Shown piece by piece: positions 17,860-26,242 of a stretch of DNA of 64,000 nucleotides. Within the stretch, counting starts at the first letter, position 1. The number at the start of each line of letters is the position of its first letter. The notes under the pieces were generated by a model that saw nothing but the letters and a program-made list of their open reading frames with translations, was not told where the DNA came from and ran no database searches. Source of the stretch: an uncultured Caldilineaceae bacterium (lineage in GTDB: Bacteria > Chloroflexota > Anaerolineae > Caldilineales > Caldilineaceae); NCBI GenBank assembly GCA_951813625.1, contig CATOTS010000036.1, positions 44,579 to 108,578 on the forward strand, given 5' to 3'. The translations under genes were made by a program, and so were the position numbers.

Positions 17860-18855
17860 CTATCGACTGACGCCTTCGGAGAAGCCGCCGCTTGCTACCA
17901 GCGCGGCCACCTCCTTTAATTCAAAGAGTCCCATGTCGCCGGGAATCGTGTACTTGATCGCGGCAGCGGCAGCGCCCCAGCGCAGAGCGTCGGGCAGCCA
18001 GTCGTCGCCGTCGCGCCGCAGGTAGCGGAAGAGTACGCCGGCGGTGAAAGCGTCACCGGCGCCGATGCGCCCAACGGTACCTCCGCCTGGGAAGATCGCC
18101 TGACGCACGGGTGGTCGTCCGGGCACTGCCGCAATCGAGCCGTCCGCGCCCAGGGTGAGGATGACCGTCGTGCCGGGGAATTCGCGCTGGATGGCGGCGA
18201 GAGCGTCTTCGGGAGAGATCGAGTCGGGCAGGTCGTAGTGGGTCTGGGCATCGCGAATCGGGGCGAAGAGAATGTCTGAGGCCGCGGCGAAGGGCTGGCA
18301 GCCGCGGCGGGACTGCTGCGGCGTCCAGAGCTTGGCGCGGTAGTTGATGTCGAAACTGACGCTCCAACCAGCCTCTTTTGCGAGCTGCAAGGCCTTGGCG
18401 GCGGTGGCGGCGGCGCTCTCGCTGATGGCGAGTGTGATGCCGGTCAGGTGCAGGTGGCGCCCCGCGGCCGCGGTGAATACCTGGCCCGGCAGCTCGGCGG
18501 GCGTCATGCGGCTGGCGGCAGAATTGGCGCGGTCGTAGATGATTGAGGTGGGGCGGGCGCCGTCGCCGAACTCGACGAAGAACAGGCCGAGCCGGTCCTC
18601 CTCCGTCCAGATTATGTGTGACGTGTCTACACCGTGGCCCATCAAGGTGCGGGCGATCCGCCGTCCCAGTGGGTTGTCGGGCAGGCGGGAGATCCACGCG
18701 GTGCGAACGCCAAGCCGGGCCAGCGCGACAGCCGTGTTCGATTCGGTGCCGCCCGCCTCCAACTCGAAGTTGGCAGCCTGTTCGATTCGCAGATGGCCCG
18801 GCGGCGCCATGCGCAGCAGCGTTTCGCCTAGAGTTACAACATCGTACCCACTCAT
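17860..18855 (-). CDS. kdgK: 2-keto-3-deoxygluconate kinase (PfkB family)
   Basis: Ribokinase/PfkB-family sugar kinase of 331 residues, probably phosphorylating 2-keto-3-deoxygluconate to KDPG. The N-terminal substrate-binding segment GGTESNTAVALARLG is present, and the catalytic base lies in the RIGAGDAFTAGVLF motif. Other carbohydrate kinases of this family cannot be excluded. The KDG assignment is supported by overall similarity and by a KDPG aldolase gene on the same strand about 11.5 kb upstream. That distance is odd, since the two are often adjacent; a catabolic cluster and one copy of a 62-bp repeat lie between them. Confidence 0.8.
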   Translation of the reverse strand: MSGYDVVTLGETLLRMAPPGHLRIEQAANFELEAGGTESNTAVALARLGVRTAWISRLPDNPLGRRIARTLMGHGVDTSHIIWTEEDRLGLFFVEFGDGARPTSIIYDRANSAASRMTPAELPGQVFTAAAGRHLHLTGITLAISESAAATAAKALQLAKEAGWSVSFDINYRAKLWTPQQSRRGCQPFAAASDILFAPIRDAQTHYDLPDSISPEDALAAIQREFPGTTVILTLGADGSIAAVPGRPPVRQAIFPGGGTVGRIGAGDAFTAGVLFRYLRRDGDDWLPDALRWGAAAAAIKYTIPGDMGLFELKEVAALVASGGFSEGVSR

Positions 18856-19385
18856 AAAGCCGCGCTTTCCCTCAACGCAGGAGGCAAGCTTAGGGTCAGC
18901 CTGCCCAGAATGATTTTGGTGCGGCGCCGATTGTCGCGTAAGGGCAGTGAGTCGGCGAGAACGAAATTACTCCTACGGTCCTCTCGACCTGAATTCCCGC
19001 AAGCGTAAGCGCGCGGTGCCGTGTCCGCTCCGCGCGTCGAGCGTCCAAGGCCCGCCCGGAAAGCGTCGCTGCCCCGCTATTTTTCTCTTTTATCGTAACT
19101 ACTCAGCCGCTATCAGTCTGCGACCATGAATGGGGCGAGCGAAGGTGTTTTCTCTCTCCTTAGCTCTTTGGACGGTCGGGCCTGCGGCCCTCCCTTGTGC
19201 GGGGGGACTCCCCCCGCAACGCCCCCCTCCAAAACCATCGCTCACCGACGGTACGCTGTCATTCCTGCAGTGCGGCTTATCCAACGTGGTGGCGGCCAAC
19301 CGAATACGCAATCAGATAATCTGAATGGCGGCGGGGATGGAAGACTGGTCGAGACCGATGCTGTATGTGGCTTAGTAGTTACCTT
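18856..19385. other. Intergenic region with a hairpin-rich repeat
   Basis: About 530 bp between kdgK and the first M24 gene. It holds one copy of a 62-bp repeat (19167-19228, listed separately) and a 7-bp GC stem (19010-19016 with 19030-19036). It also holds a short word, TACGCTGTCATT, that recurs at 29.4 kb. No gene is supported here. Confidence 0.6.
19167..19228 (+). repeat. 62-bp hairpin repeat, copy 1
   Basis: Identical over 62 bp to the reverse complement of 31327-31388. It contains two small palindromes: GGGCC-TGC-GGCCC, and GCGGGGGG-ACT-CCCCCCGC. It resembles a REP-type or MITE-like intergenic element and sits at the left edge of the M24/NicX/Dpp cluster. Confidence 0.9.
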
Positions 19386-20510
19386 TTATCCAACTACAAA
19401 CAGCTCGTCTGTGTCAAACCTGTCGGAGAGCAGGCGGGGACTGCCGGAAGTGATCTGAAATACATCCTGAATCTGGTATCCATAAAAGCGCGGCTCCAGG
19501 ACGACGATCATGCCTTCTTGCAGCTCGCGTTCGTCGTCGGCTACGAGCATGGGGTCCTCGTGCACCCAGATACCCATGTTGTGGCCCAAGAGGGCCCGAT
19601 GGTGCCAGATATCGAGTTTTTCCTGAAGCGTTTTGCAGCGGAAATAGATGTCGCGGGCCGGTGTGCCGGGCCGCAACAGCTCCTCGGCCGTCTCGCGGTG
19701 GATTTCGAGGATCTGGCGGTAAAGCGTGGCCTGCTCTGCATTGGGAGTTCCGACAACCGCGACGCGGGACTGGTTGGCGTAGTAGCCGTCGAAGGCGGCC
19801 AGAAAGTCGGTGCAGATGATCTGGCCGGTTTCAATCGGATCGTCGCTCCAGCGATGGATGACAAAACCTTCCTGGCCTGCCTGGAGAATACCGTCTGCGG
19901 AACTGGCGCCCCGTCGGAGCAGTGCTAGAATCAGGCGGTCCTGGACCTCTTTCTCGGTTTCGCCCACTCGGATGGACTCGAACGTCTCGATGAATGCGTC
20001 GTCCATGAGGTCGGCATTGCGTTTCATCAGCGCCGCCTCCTGCGGCGTCTTTATGGCGCGTACGGCTTCGAACTGCCGGTCCCAGGCCTCGAAAGTGGCC
20101 TGCGGCAACAGCGCCTGTAACTCATCGTAGAAGGCGGCGGAGAAGTACTCTTTTTCGATGCCGATCTTGCCCTGGGCTGCCCCTTTCTCCCGCAGAACGG
20201 CGGCCAGCTCCTCCATGGGTGAGTCCAGGTACTCGGCGTAGACTCGGATGTCCTCTACCCTTGCACGCTCGCGCGTAACGCGTTCCTCGTTGCCGCCAAC
20301 GATCAAGGTGGGCTGGCCTGCGGGGGTAAAGACGGCGATGCCGTTGCGCGGGCCGGAGGGGCGTTGATGGATGGCGTGGCTGAGCGCCATGGGGTAGCCG
20401 GTCGTGTAGAAAATGTTCTTGGGATGAAGGCAGACGAGGGCGTCCACGCCGCTCTCCAGCAGCGTGGCCTCGAACAGCGGTCTGTTCATCAATTCGTTTT
20501 CATTGGCCAC
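19386..20510 (-). CDS. M24 (creatinase-like) protein with incomplete metal site, copy A
   Basis: Pita-bread-fold M24 protein of 374 residues, related to Xaa-Pro aminopeptidase and creatinase. Of the five usual metal ligands, Asp235, His310 and Glu339 are present. The second Asp is Asn246 and the last Glu is Gln348. His219 (FVIHR) matches the catalytic histidine of the fold. The pattern fits a creatinase-type, metal-independent C-N hydrolase better than an aminopeptidase; this is inference. The start is GTG at 20510 (an ATG at 20489 is possible). It is the last gene of the cluster, 16 bp after the NicX-like gene A, and a close paralogue of the gene at 22959. Confidence 0.85.
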   Translation of the reverse strand: MANENELMNRPLFEATLLESGVDALVCLHPKNIFYTTGYPMALSHAIHQRPSGPRNGIAVFTPAGQPTLIVGGNEERVTRERARVEDIRVYAEYLDSPMEELAAVLREKGAAQGKIGIEKEYFSAAFYDELQALLPQATFEAWDRQFEAVRAIKTPQEAALMKRNADLMDDAFIETFESIRVGETEKEVQDRLILALLRRGASSADGILQAGQEGFVIHRWSDDPIETGQIICTDFLAAFDGYYANQSRVAVVGTPNAEQATLYRQILEIHRETAEELLRPGTPARDIYFRCKTLQEKLDIWHHRALLGHNMGIWVHEDPMLVADDERELQEGMIVVLEPRFYGYQIQDVFQITSGSPRLLSDRFDTDELFVVG

Positions 20511-20526
20511 GGGTCGCAGGTTCCTT

Positions 20527-21558
20527 TCAGGCCAGGCCGGCCTCTTCTGTGGGTACGCCGTCGCGCAAGACTTGCATACCGTCGACGAAATAGTTGACCC
20601 CGGTCGTCATCAGGTCGAGGTGCGCGGGGGCCTTGTGCGACATGCCGAAGAGCGGGTTGTAGTTCATGCCGAAGGCGGTGATGATGCAGCCCCAGGCGCT
20701 GTGCGAATAGGTGACGCCGCCGGGGCGGGCGCGCAGTGCGGCGCGGTGGTCGAGGCCAATGTTGGTGTGGATGAACATGTACATTTCCGGGTCGTTGAAG
20801 GACTTGAGCCAGGCGTCGAGCCGCTTTCCTTCGCGGTTGCCGGTGTCGACGTCGACAATGTAGCCTTTCTCGATCTCCAGCTTGACGACATCCTCGAGCA
20901 TTTTCGAGAGCGAGCCGAAGCTATCGAACGCCTCCTGCGCGCCGTTGACATAGAGGACACCGTTGGCGGAACCCTCCTCCCCCATGTAGGCGATGCCCCC
21001 CGCCAGGCTGCCGATCCGTCCCGGCCGGTCGCAGTCGCCGCCGTGCCGCAACACCGGATACTGTGCAGGGTCGCCGCGTTTGAAACTCAGGTCAGTGCCC
21101 AGGTCGGAGGTGATGCGGACTTCGCTGGCTTCGTTGAGCAGATCGGTTACGCGCTTGGTCCGCTCGATCACGCGTTCGTCGGGCGGTGTGCGCAGGTGCT
21201 CCTCCCGTCCGCCGTACCAGGTCATGCGGCCTTCACCGGTCGCTCGGATTTTGCGGATCACCCTGGCGCGGGACTCGCTGTATGACCACGGCCAGGTCGT
21301 GAGCTGGTGGATAAAGTCGGCTTCAAGCATGGCTTTTTCGACGACTTCGGGAACGTCGCTGAAGGGTTTTCCGCGGCGCTGGCACATGGCGACGATGGCC
21401 TCGGCGCCCAACGAAGAAGCCACACTCAAGAAGGCGTTGATCGCCCTCTCATCGGTGCCGGAGTCGGCGGCAATGAGCACGGTTTCTCCCGGGCTGACGT
21501 TGCACCGCCTGTACCAGGCGCCGGCCAGGGCGTAGAAATCGGCGTATCGGTGGTCCAT
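20527..21558 (-). CDS. M29 aminopeptidase / NicX-like metalloenzyme, copy A
   Basis: A 343-residue member of the superfamily joining M29 aminopeptidases and NicX, the 2,5-dihydroxypyridine 5,6-dioxygenase. Likely metal ligands are His271 (NIGLDHR) and the H-x-D pair His313/Asp315 (APAHLDL). These match the NicX iron site and part of the M29 site. Whether it opens an N-heteroaromatic ring or cleaves a peptide cannot be decided here. It sits between its paralogue NicX-like B and M24 A, in a cluster with a peptide-type importer and aspartate dehydrogenase. Confidence 0.78.
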   Translation of the reverse strand: MDHRYADFYALAGAWYRRCNVSPGETVLIAADSGTDERAINAFLSVASSLGAEAIVAMCQRRGKPFSDVPEVVEKAMLEADFIHQLTTWPWSYSESRARVIRKIRATGEGRMTWYGGREEHLRTPPDERVIERTKRVTDLLNEASEVRITSDLGTDLSFKRGDPAQYPVLRHGGDCDRPGRIGSLAGGIAYMGEEGSANGVLYVNGAQEAFDSFGSLSKMLEDVVKLEIEKGYIVDVDTGNREGKRLDAWLKSFNDPEMYMFIHTNIGLDHRAALRARPGGVTYSHSAWGCIITAFGMNYNPLFGMSHKAPAHLDLMTTGVNYFVDGMQVLRDGVPTEEAGLA

Positions 21559-21688
21559 GGTTCTTTCTCCTTCTACGGCAAGTCAGATGTTGTCAGCACA
21601 GTCAGGGCATCCTGAAAAATCTGCTGTACCCAACACTGTTCTTTGAGAGATTGCTTATGGAACAAGCGGACTTGCGCCGCGTCGTCAA

Positions 21689-22831
21689 TCAACTGTCAAA
21701 ATCGGGCTGCTCGGGCAGAACGTGTCCCTCTACTTCTGTCCAGGCGGAGCCGGTGCCGGGTCTTCGATTGTGCGCACGCAGGCCCGAACTGCGCGTAAAC
21801 TCGCCATCAACCAGGATGGGGCGCTCGTCGAAGAAGACAGTTGCGCCCGTCAGGTGTATTTCAATGTGGCCGTTGGCGCGGAAGACGCCGAGGTCGCCAC
21901 GGTTGGAGGAAAAACTGATGCCAAAGCCCAAGAGCAGACCGCCGTAGTTGAAGTGAACTGACAGATTGTCGAGATTTTCAAGCCTGATGCGGTGGTCTAC
22001 GCCGATGTTGAAATGGTCGATGTAGTAGACAGCCGGATCCTCCCAGGAGCGGAACCAGTCGTCGAGGAAGATGCCGTGTTCGGTGTCGCGGGCGATGGAG
22101 ATGATGCGCCCCCGGTCGATTTCCATGCGAATCGGCTCGCGGACCATGCTGGCGTGTCCATGCGGGCCGGGGCACTTGGTGACATAGGCGCCCTCGAACA
22201 TAAGCGTGCCCGAAACGACCTCGTGCACAGGTGGATGTTCCCCCTTGGCGATTGCCATGCGCGACTCGAGGCTCAGTGGCGAGTAGTTCGTCTGCCCTTC
22301 GGCGGTGTTCATCAGCTGTTTCTTCGGGTCGCCGCGTTCCAGGATCAGGTTGGTTCCCACATTCGAAGTGACGCGGATCATGCTGACTTCGTGGAGCAAA
22401 CGGTCGATAATCTTGCTGCGTTTGATGACCTCTTCGTCGCCCGGTAGAAGGGCGAGGAAGTGTCCCTCAGCCTGTGGCTTGCCTTCCCACATGGCAAACT
22501 TCTTACCTGTTTTGCGCATGTGGCCGCGCACGCGCTCTGAGGAAACATTGTAGAACCAGCCTTGGGACATCACCGAGTAGGTGAAGTCCACGTTGTATAT
22601 CGCATTTTCTACGATTGGGGGCAGCTCCCAGTTGAATGGCTGCGGGCGTGCGCGGAACGTCATCACCGTCACGTCTGCGCCCAGGGCGACTGCCGCGGCG
22701 TACGCGGCATCCAGCAGCGGCTGGTGCGTGTACGTGTCGGCTATAATCAAGGTCCGATCGCCCGCTTTGAGGCCGGCGTATTCGAGACGGTGGCTGGCCG
22801 CCTCGAACATTTCAACAGTTCTTTCCTTCAT
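21689..22831 (-). CDS. M29 aminopeptidase / NicX-like metalloenzyme, copy B
   Basis: Paralogue of the preceding NicX-like gene, about 380 residues and with a longer C-terminus. The conserved NIGVDHR histidine is present. The H-x-D pair is replaced by H-x-E (NGHIEIHLTG), so the metal site differs slightly. ATG at 22831 is chosen because GGAAGGAG lies upstream; an in-frame TTG at 22852 is less likely. Divergence between A and B suggests different substrates rather than a recent duplication. Confidence 0.78.
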   Translation of the reverse strand: MKERTVEMFEAASHRLEYAGLKAGDRTLIIADTYTHQPLLDAAYAAAVALGADVTVMTFRARPQPFNWELPPIVENAIYNVDFTYSVMSQGWFYNVSSERVRGHMRKTGKKFAMWEGKPQAEGHFLALLPGDEEVIKRSKIIDRLLHEVSMIRVTSNVGTNLILERGDPKKQLMNTAEGQTNYSPLSLESRMAIAKGEHPPVHEVVSGTLMFEGAYVTKCPGPHGHASMVREPIRMEIDRGRIISIARDTEHGIFLDDWFRSWEDPAVYYIDHFNIGVDHRIRLENLDNLSVHFNYGGLLLGFGISFSSNRGDLGVFRANGHIEIHLTGATVFFDERPILVDGEFTRSSGLRAHNRRPGTGSAWTEVEGHVLPEQPDFDS

Positions 22832-22958
22832 GGCTTTCTCCTTCCCGTTCAATGCGTTGCAGTGTTGCCGCGGCTTTGCTGACCTGCGCCAGAAGAGTTG
22901 GCGTATGTTTGTGCCTTCTCGAACATCGGGGAATTGTCGTCGCCTTCTCGTCTGGCAG

Positions 22959-24089
22959 TCAGCCGACGACGAACATCTCGTCGGTATTGAATTTGTCTGA
23001 GAGCAGGACAGGCGAGTCGTCGGTCACCAGGAATGAGTCCTGGATGTGGTAGCCGTAGAAACGCGGCTCCAGCACGACGACCATGCCTTTTTTGAGAGGT
23101 CTGGCGTCACCCGCCACCAGCATGGGGTCTTCGTGTGTCCAGATGCCCATATTGTGCCCAAGGAGAGCTCTGTGATGCCAGACGCCGGCCTTTTCCTGTT
23201 CCCTCTGGCAATAGAAGAAGATATCGCAGGCGCGCGTGCCGGGCCGGAAGAGAGTCTCCGCGGCGGCGCGGTGGATGTCGCGGATCGTCTCGTATGTCCG
23301 CTTCTGTTCGGCGCTGGGCGGCCCGACCACGGCGACGCGCGACTGGTTTGCGTTGTAGCCGTTGAGGTTGATCGTGTAGTCGGTGCAGATGATCTGGCCG
23401 GGCTCGATCGGGTTGTTGGTGCGGCTGTGGACCACGAAGCCTTTCTGTCCGGCCTGAAGAATGCCCCCGGAGGCCCTCGCGGCTGCACCGCGCTGGAGCG
23501 CGCCGCAGATCAGCCTGTCTTGCGCTTCCTTCTCTCGGTCTCCGACCTGGATCGATTCAAACATCTCAAGAAACAGCTCGTCGAGGATGTCGGCGTTTCT
23601 CTTCATGATCGAGAGTTCTTCAGCCGTCTTGATGGCGCGCACCTCGTCAAACTGCTCATCCCAGGCGACGAATGTCGCATGCGGCAGCTGTGCTTGCAGG
23701 TCAACGAAGAAGGCAGCCGAGAAGTATTCCATTTCCAGCCCGATTTTCCCTCTCGCGGCCCCGACTTCCCGAAGCACTGCGGCCAGTTGATCGATCGGTG
23801 AATCGACGTACTCGCTGTAAACGCGGATGTCTTCGACCCAGGTGGTATCGCGCGTCACACGCTCTTCGTTGCCGCCCACGATCATGGTGGGCTTGCCTCC
23901 CGGTGTGAAGACGGCGATGCCGCTGCGCGGGCCGGAAGGGCGCTGGTGGATGGCGTGGCTGAGCGCCATCGGATAGGCGGTCGTGTAAAACAGGTTTTTG
24001 GGATGGAGGCAGACGACGGCATCCACGCCGCTCTCGGCGAGGGTGGCTTCGAAGAGAGGTTCGTTGAGCAGTTTCTTGGCTTTGGGCAT
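22959..24089 (-). CDS. M24 (creatinase-like) protein with incomplete metal site, copy B
   Basis: Close paralogue of the M24 protein at 19386, 376 residues. The same substitutions occur: CTDY keeps the first Asp, NANQSR has Asn for the second, GHNMG and LEPRFYG keep His and Glu, and YHIQD has Gln in the last position. Both copies therefore lack two of five metal ligands, which argues for a conserved, selected active site rather than decay. ATG at 24089 is preferred to an upstream start. The gene order M24-B, NicX-B, NicX-A, M24-A is mirror-like. Confidence 0.85.
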   Translation of the reverse strand: MPKAKKLLNEPLFEATLAESGVDAVVCLHPKNLFYTTAYPMALSHAIHQRPSGPRSGIAVFTPGGKPTMIVGGNEERVTRDTTWVEDIRVYSEYVDSPIDQLAAVLREVGAARGKIGLEMEYFSAAFFVDLQAQLPHATFVAWDEQFDEVRAIKTAEELSIMKRNADILDELFLEMFESIQVGDREKEAQDRLICGALQRGAAARASGGILQAGQKGFVVHSRTNNPIEPGQIICTDYTINLNGYNANQSRVAVVGPPSAEQKRTYETIRDIHRAAAETLFRPGTRACDIFFYCQREQEKAGVWHHRALLGHNMGIWTHEDPMLVAGDARPLKKGMVVVLEPRFYGYHIQDSFLVTDDSPVLLSDKFNTDEMFVVG

Positions 24090-24194
24090 TGGAAGCTCTT
24101 CTCCCGAGATTCTTGATGTACGCTTGAAGGCGAAATCTCTTTTTCTGGTGCAACCGGGAATGACGCTACACAAGGCTGCAGCGAGTTGCTCTCC

Positions 24195-25100
24195 TCAGTA
24201 CTTCGGGTCCAGCACAATGCGAAGCCAGTCGCCGAGATAGGTGATTCCGAGGACGGTGAAGACGATGGCCATGCCCGGAAAGATAGAGAGCCAGGGCGCC
24301 TGCCAGATATAGACGCGACCATCGCTGATCATGCCGCCCCATGTTGGCGTCGGCGGCTGTACGCCGAGGCCGAGAAAACTCAGCGCCGATTCAGCGAGAA
24401 TCATCTGTCCGATCTGGATGTTGGCGACGGCGATGACCGGCGTAACGACGTGGGGGAGGACATGACGGAAAATGATGCGGTAGTCGGGGGCGCCGACCGA
24501 GCGCGAAGCCAGGATGAAGTCGGTCTGTTTCACCGACAGCGTTGTGCCGCGTACAAGCCGCGCGAAGATGACCCAGCCGCTAATTGTCAGGACGAGCAAC
24601 ACGTTGCCAAAACTCGGCCCCAATACAGCGATGATGGCGATGGCCAGCAGCACGCTGGGAAAGGCGAGTTGCGCGTCGGCAACGCCCATGATCAATGTCT
24701 CGATTCTGCCTTCCAGGTAGCCGGACAGCAGCCCGAGGATAACCCCGAAGAGGCCGGCCAGAAGCACGGCGCAGACGCCGACAATCAGGGAGACGCGCGC
24801 GCCGTAGAAGATACGGCTGAGCAGATCCCGGCCCAGGTTGTCCGCGCCCAGCGGGAACTCGGCGCTGCCTTCTTCAGCCCAGGCCGGCGGGCTCAGGCGG
24901 ATCTTGGAATCCTGCAATGTGGGGTCGTGCGGTGAGAGCAGCGGGGCCAGGAGGGCGACAAAAATGACCAGAGCGGTCATCGCAATGCCGAGTGAATGCA
25001 GGACATTGTGGCTCGCCCAGAAAAGGACAAAGGCGAGACCTCTACGGCGGGTTAGAGTCTTTTCGGCCAGGACGTCTGCTACATTTTTCTCAACAGCCAT
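24195..25100 (-). CDS. Peptide/nickel-type ABC importer permease (DppC-like)
   Basis: Membrane subunit of a family-5 solute importer, 301 residues, with an N-terminal helix and about five more in the C-terminal permease domain. The DppC-type start of the periplasmic region, LGADNLGRDLLSRIFYGAR, is clear, and the cytoplasmic EAA-like loop contains ASRSVGAPDYRIIFRHVLP. It pairs with the DppB-like gene 16 bp upstream and the binding protein before that. No DppD/DppF ATPase gene is in the cluster. M24 gene B follows. Confidence 0.9.
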   Translation of the reverse strand: MAVEKNVADVLAEKTLTRRRGLAFVLFWASHNVLHSLGIAMTALVIFVALLAPLLSPHDPTLQDSKIRLSPPAWAEEGSAEFPLGADNLGRDLLSRIFYGARVSLIVGVCAVLLAGLFGVILGLLSGYLEGRIETLIMGVADAQLAFPSVLLAIAIIAVLGPSFGNVLLVLTISGWVIFARLVRGTTLSVKQTDFILASRSVGAPDYRIIFRHVLPHVVTPVIAVANIQIGQMILAESALSFLGLGVQPPTPTWGGMISDGRVYIWQAPWLSIFPGMAIVFTVLGITYLGDWLRIVLDPKY

Positions 25101-25116
25101 TCGCTCGCTCCTGCGG

Positions 25117-26034
25117 TTACCCGTAGCGAATGCGCGGATCCAGAAACGCGTAGAGAAGATCGACGATCAGGTTGGCCAGGACGATCCAGAGGGCAAAGAC
25201 AACGACCGACGCCTGCACGAGAGGGAAATCTCGCGCTGAGACCGCCTGGACGGCCAGCCTGCCCACACCGGGCCACGAAAAGACCGATTCCGTAATCACT
25301 GAACCTCCGAGAAGCCGCCCAAAGGTCAACCCCACCATCGTCACGACCGGAATCAGCGTATTGCGAAAGGCGTGCCGCATGTTAATCGTGTACGGCTGTA
25401 AGCCCTTGGCTTGAGCGGTACGGATGTAATCTTCGCGTAGAACGTCAAGCATACCGGAGCGCACAAGCAGAACGATCTGCGCCAGGAATGCGGTCGAAAG
25501 CGTAATCGCCGGCAGAACGAGGTGACGCAGCTCGCCTTTGCCCGAGGTAGGCAGTACCTTCAAGTTGACGGCGAAGACCAGGATGAGCATGATGCCGAGC
25601 CAGAAGCTGGGCATGGCCCGGCCTACGACGCCGAGGCTGAGGCCGAGGGCGTCGATGATGCTGCCTTCGCGGATTGCGGAGACCACGCCCAGCGGGATGC
25701 CCACGACCAGGGCAAAGAGCAGCGCTGCGAGCGCCAACTGGAAGGTCGCCGGAAAGAACTCCAGGACGAGATTGATGGCCGGCAATCCGTACTGCCATGA
25801 ATTGCCGAATTCGCCCCGCAGCGCACGCGAGAGAAACTTCAAGTACTGAATGTACACCGGCTCGTCAAACCCTAACGCCTTGCGCAAAGAGATGACTTCT
25901 GACATTGGCGCTTCGGGCGGCAGCATAATGGTGGCGGGGTCGCCGCTGATGCTGAGCAGCGCGAAGACGCCCAGCGAGAGGCCGAACAATACGAGAAATG
26001 ATCGCAGCACTCGTTTGACGATATAGTCCCGCAT
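25117..26034 (-). CDS. Peptide/nickel-type ABC importer permease (DppB-like)
   Basis: First permease subunit of the importer, 305 residues. It has the DppB N-terminus MRDYIVKRVLRSFLVLFGLS, six predicted helices, and the EAA loop RTAQAKGLQPYTINMRHAFR. Together with the DppC-like subunit it forms the membrane channel. It lies between the binding-protein gene, from which it is separated by a large stem-loop, and the DppC-like gene. Substrates of this class include peptides, opines, sugars and nickel; the neighbours suggest an amide- or N-containing compound. Confidence 0.9.
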   Translation of the reverse strand: MRDYIVKRVLRSFLVLFGLSLGVFALLSISGDPATIMLPPEAPMSEVISLRKALGFDEPVYIQYLKFLSRALRGEFGNSWQYGLPAINLVLEFFPATFQLALAALLFALVVGIPLGVVSAIREGSIIDALGLSLGVVGRAMPSFWLGIMLILVFAVNLKVLPTSGKGELRHLVLPAITLSTAFLAQIVLLVRSGMLDVLREDYIRTAQAKGLQPYTINMRHAFRNTLIPVVTMVGLTFGRLLGGSVITESVFSWPGVGRLAVQAVSARDFPLVQASVVVFALWIVLANLIVDLLYAFLDPRIRYG

Positions 26035-26117
26035 CGGGAAGGCCTACTCCTGGAAAGGCGTTCAGGCTGGCGGCGAGAGGTGAAAGCCGGACAGCGTTGC
26101 GCCGGCGCGTAAGCAAA

Positions 26118-26190
26118 AGGCGGGGCAGTCCGCGCCGGGGCAGAGACCGAACTGTGTCGTTCCTGCGACCCAACGCGGCTGGCCCCGCCT
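26118..26190 (-). other. Stem-loop between binding-protein and permease genes
   Basis: A 9-bp perfect stem (26118-26126 with 26182-26190) encloses a 5-bp stem (26130-26134 with 26174-26178). There is no T-tract. Similar structures follow the other two binding-protein genes in this window, which fits a transcript-stabilising or partial-termination role that raises binding-protein expression. Confidence 0.6.
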
Positions 26191-26242
26191 CAATCGCTAC
26201 CGATCAAGTACTCCACTGCAGAGTATTCGAGAGGAGGAGACT

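Noticed and set aside
19386..22831. A complete nicotinate degradation pathway
   Set aside because: Only NicX-like folds, and a maleate isomerase-like enzyme in another operon, are present; hydroxylase, deformylase and maleamate amidase genes are not seen.
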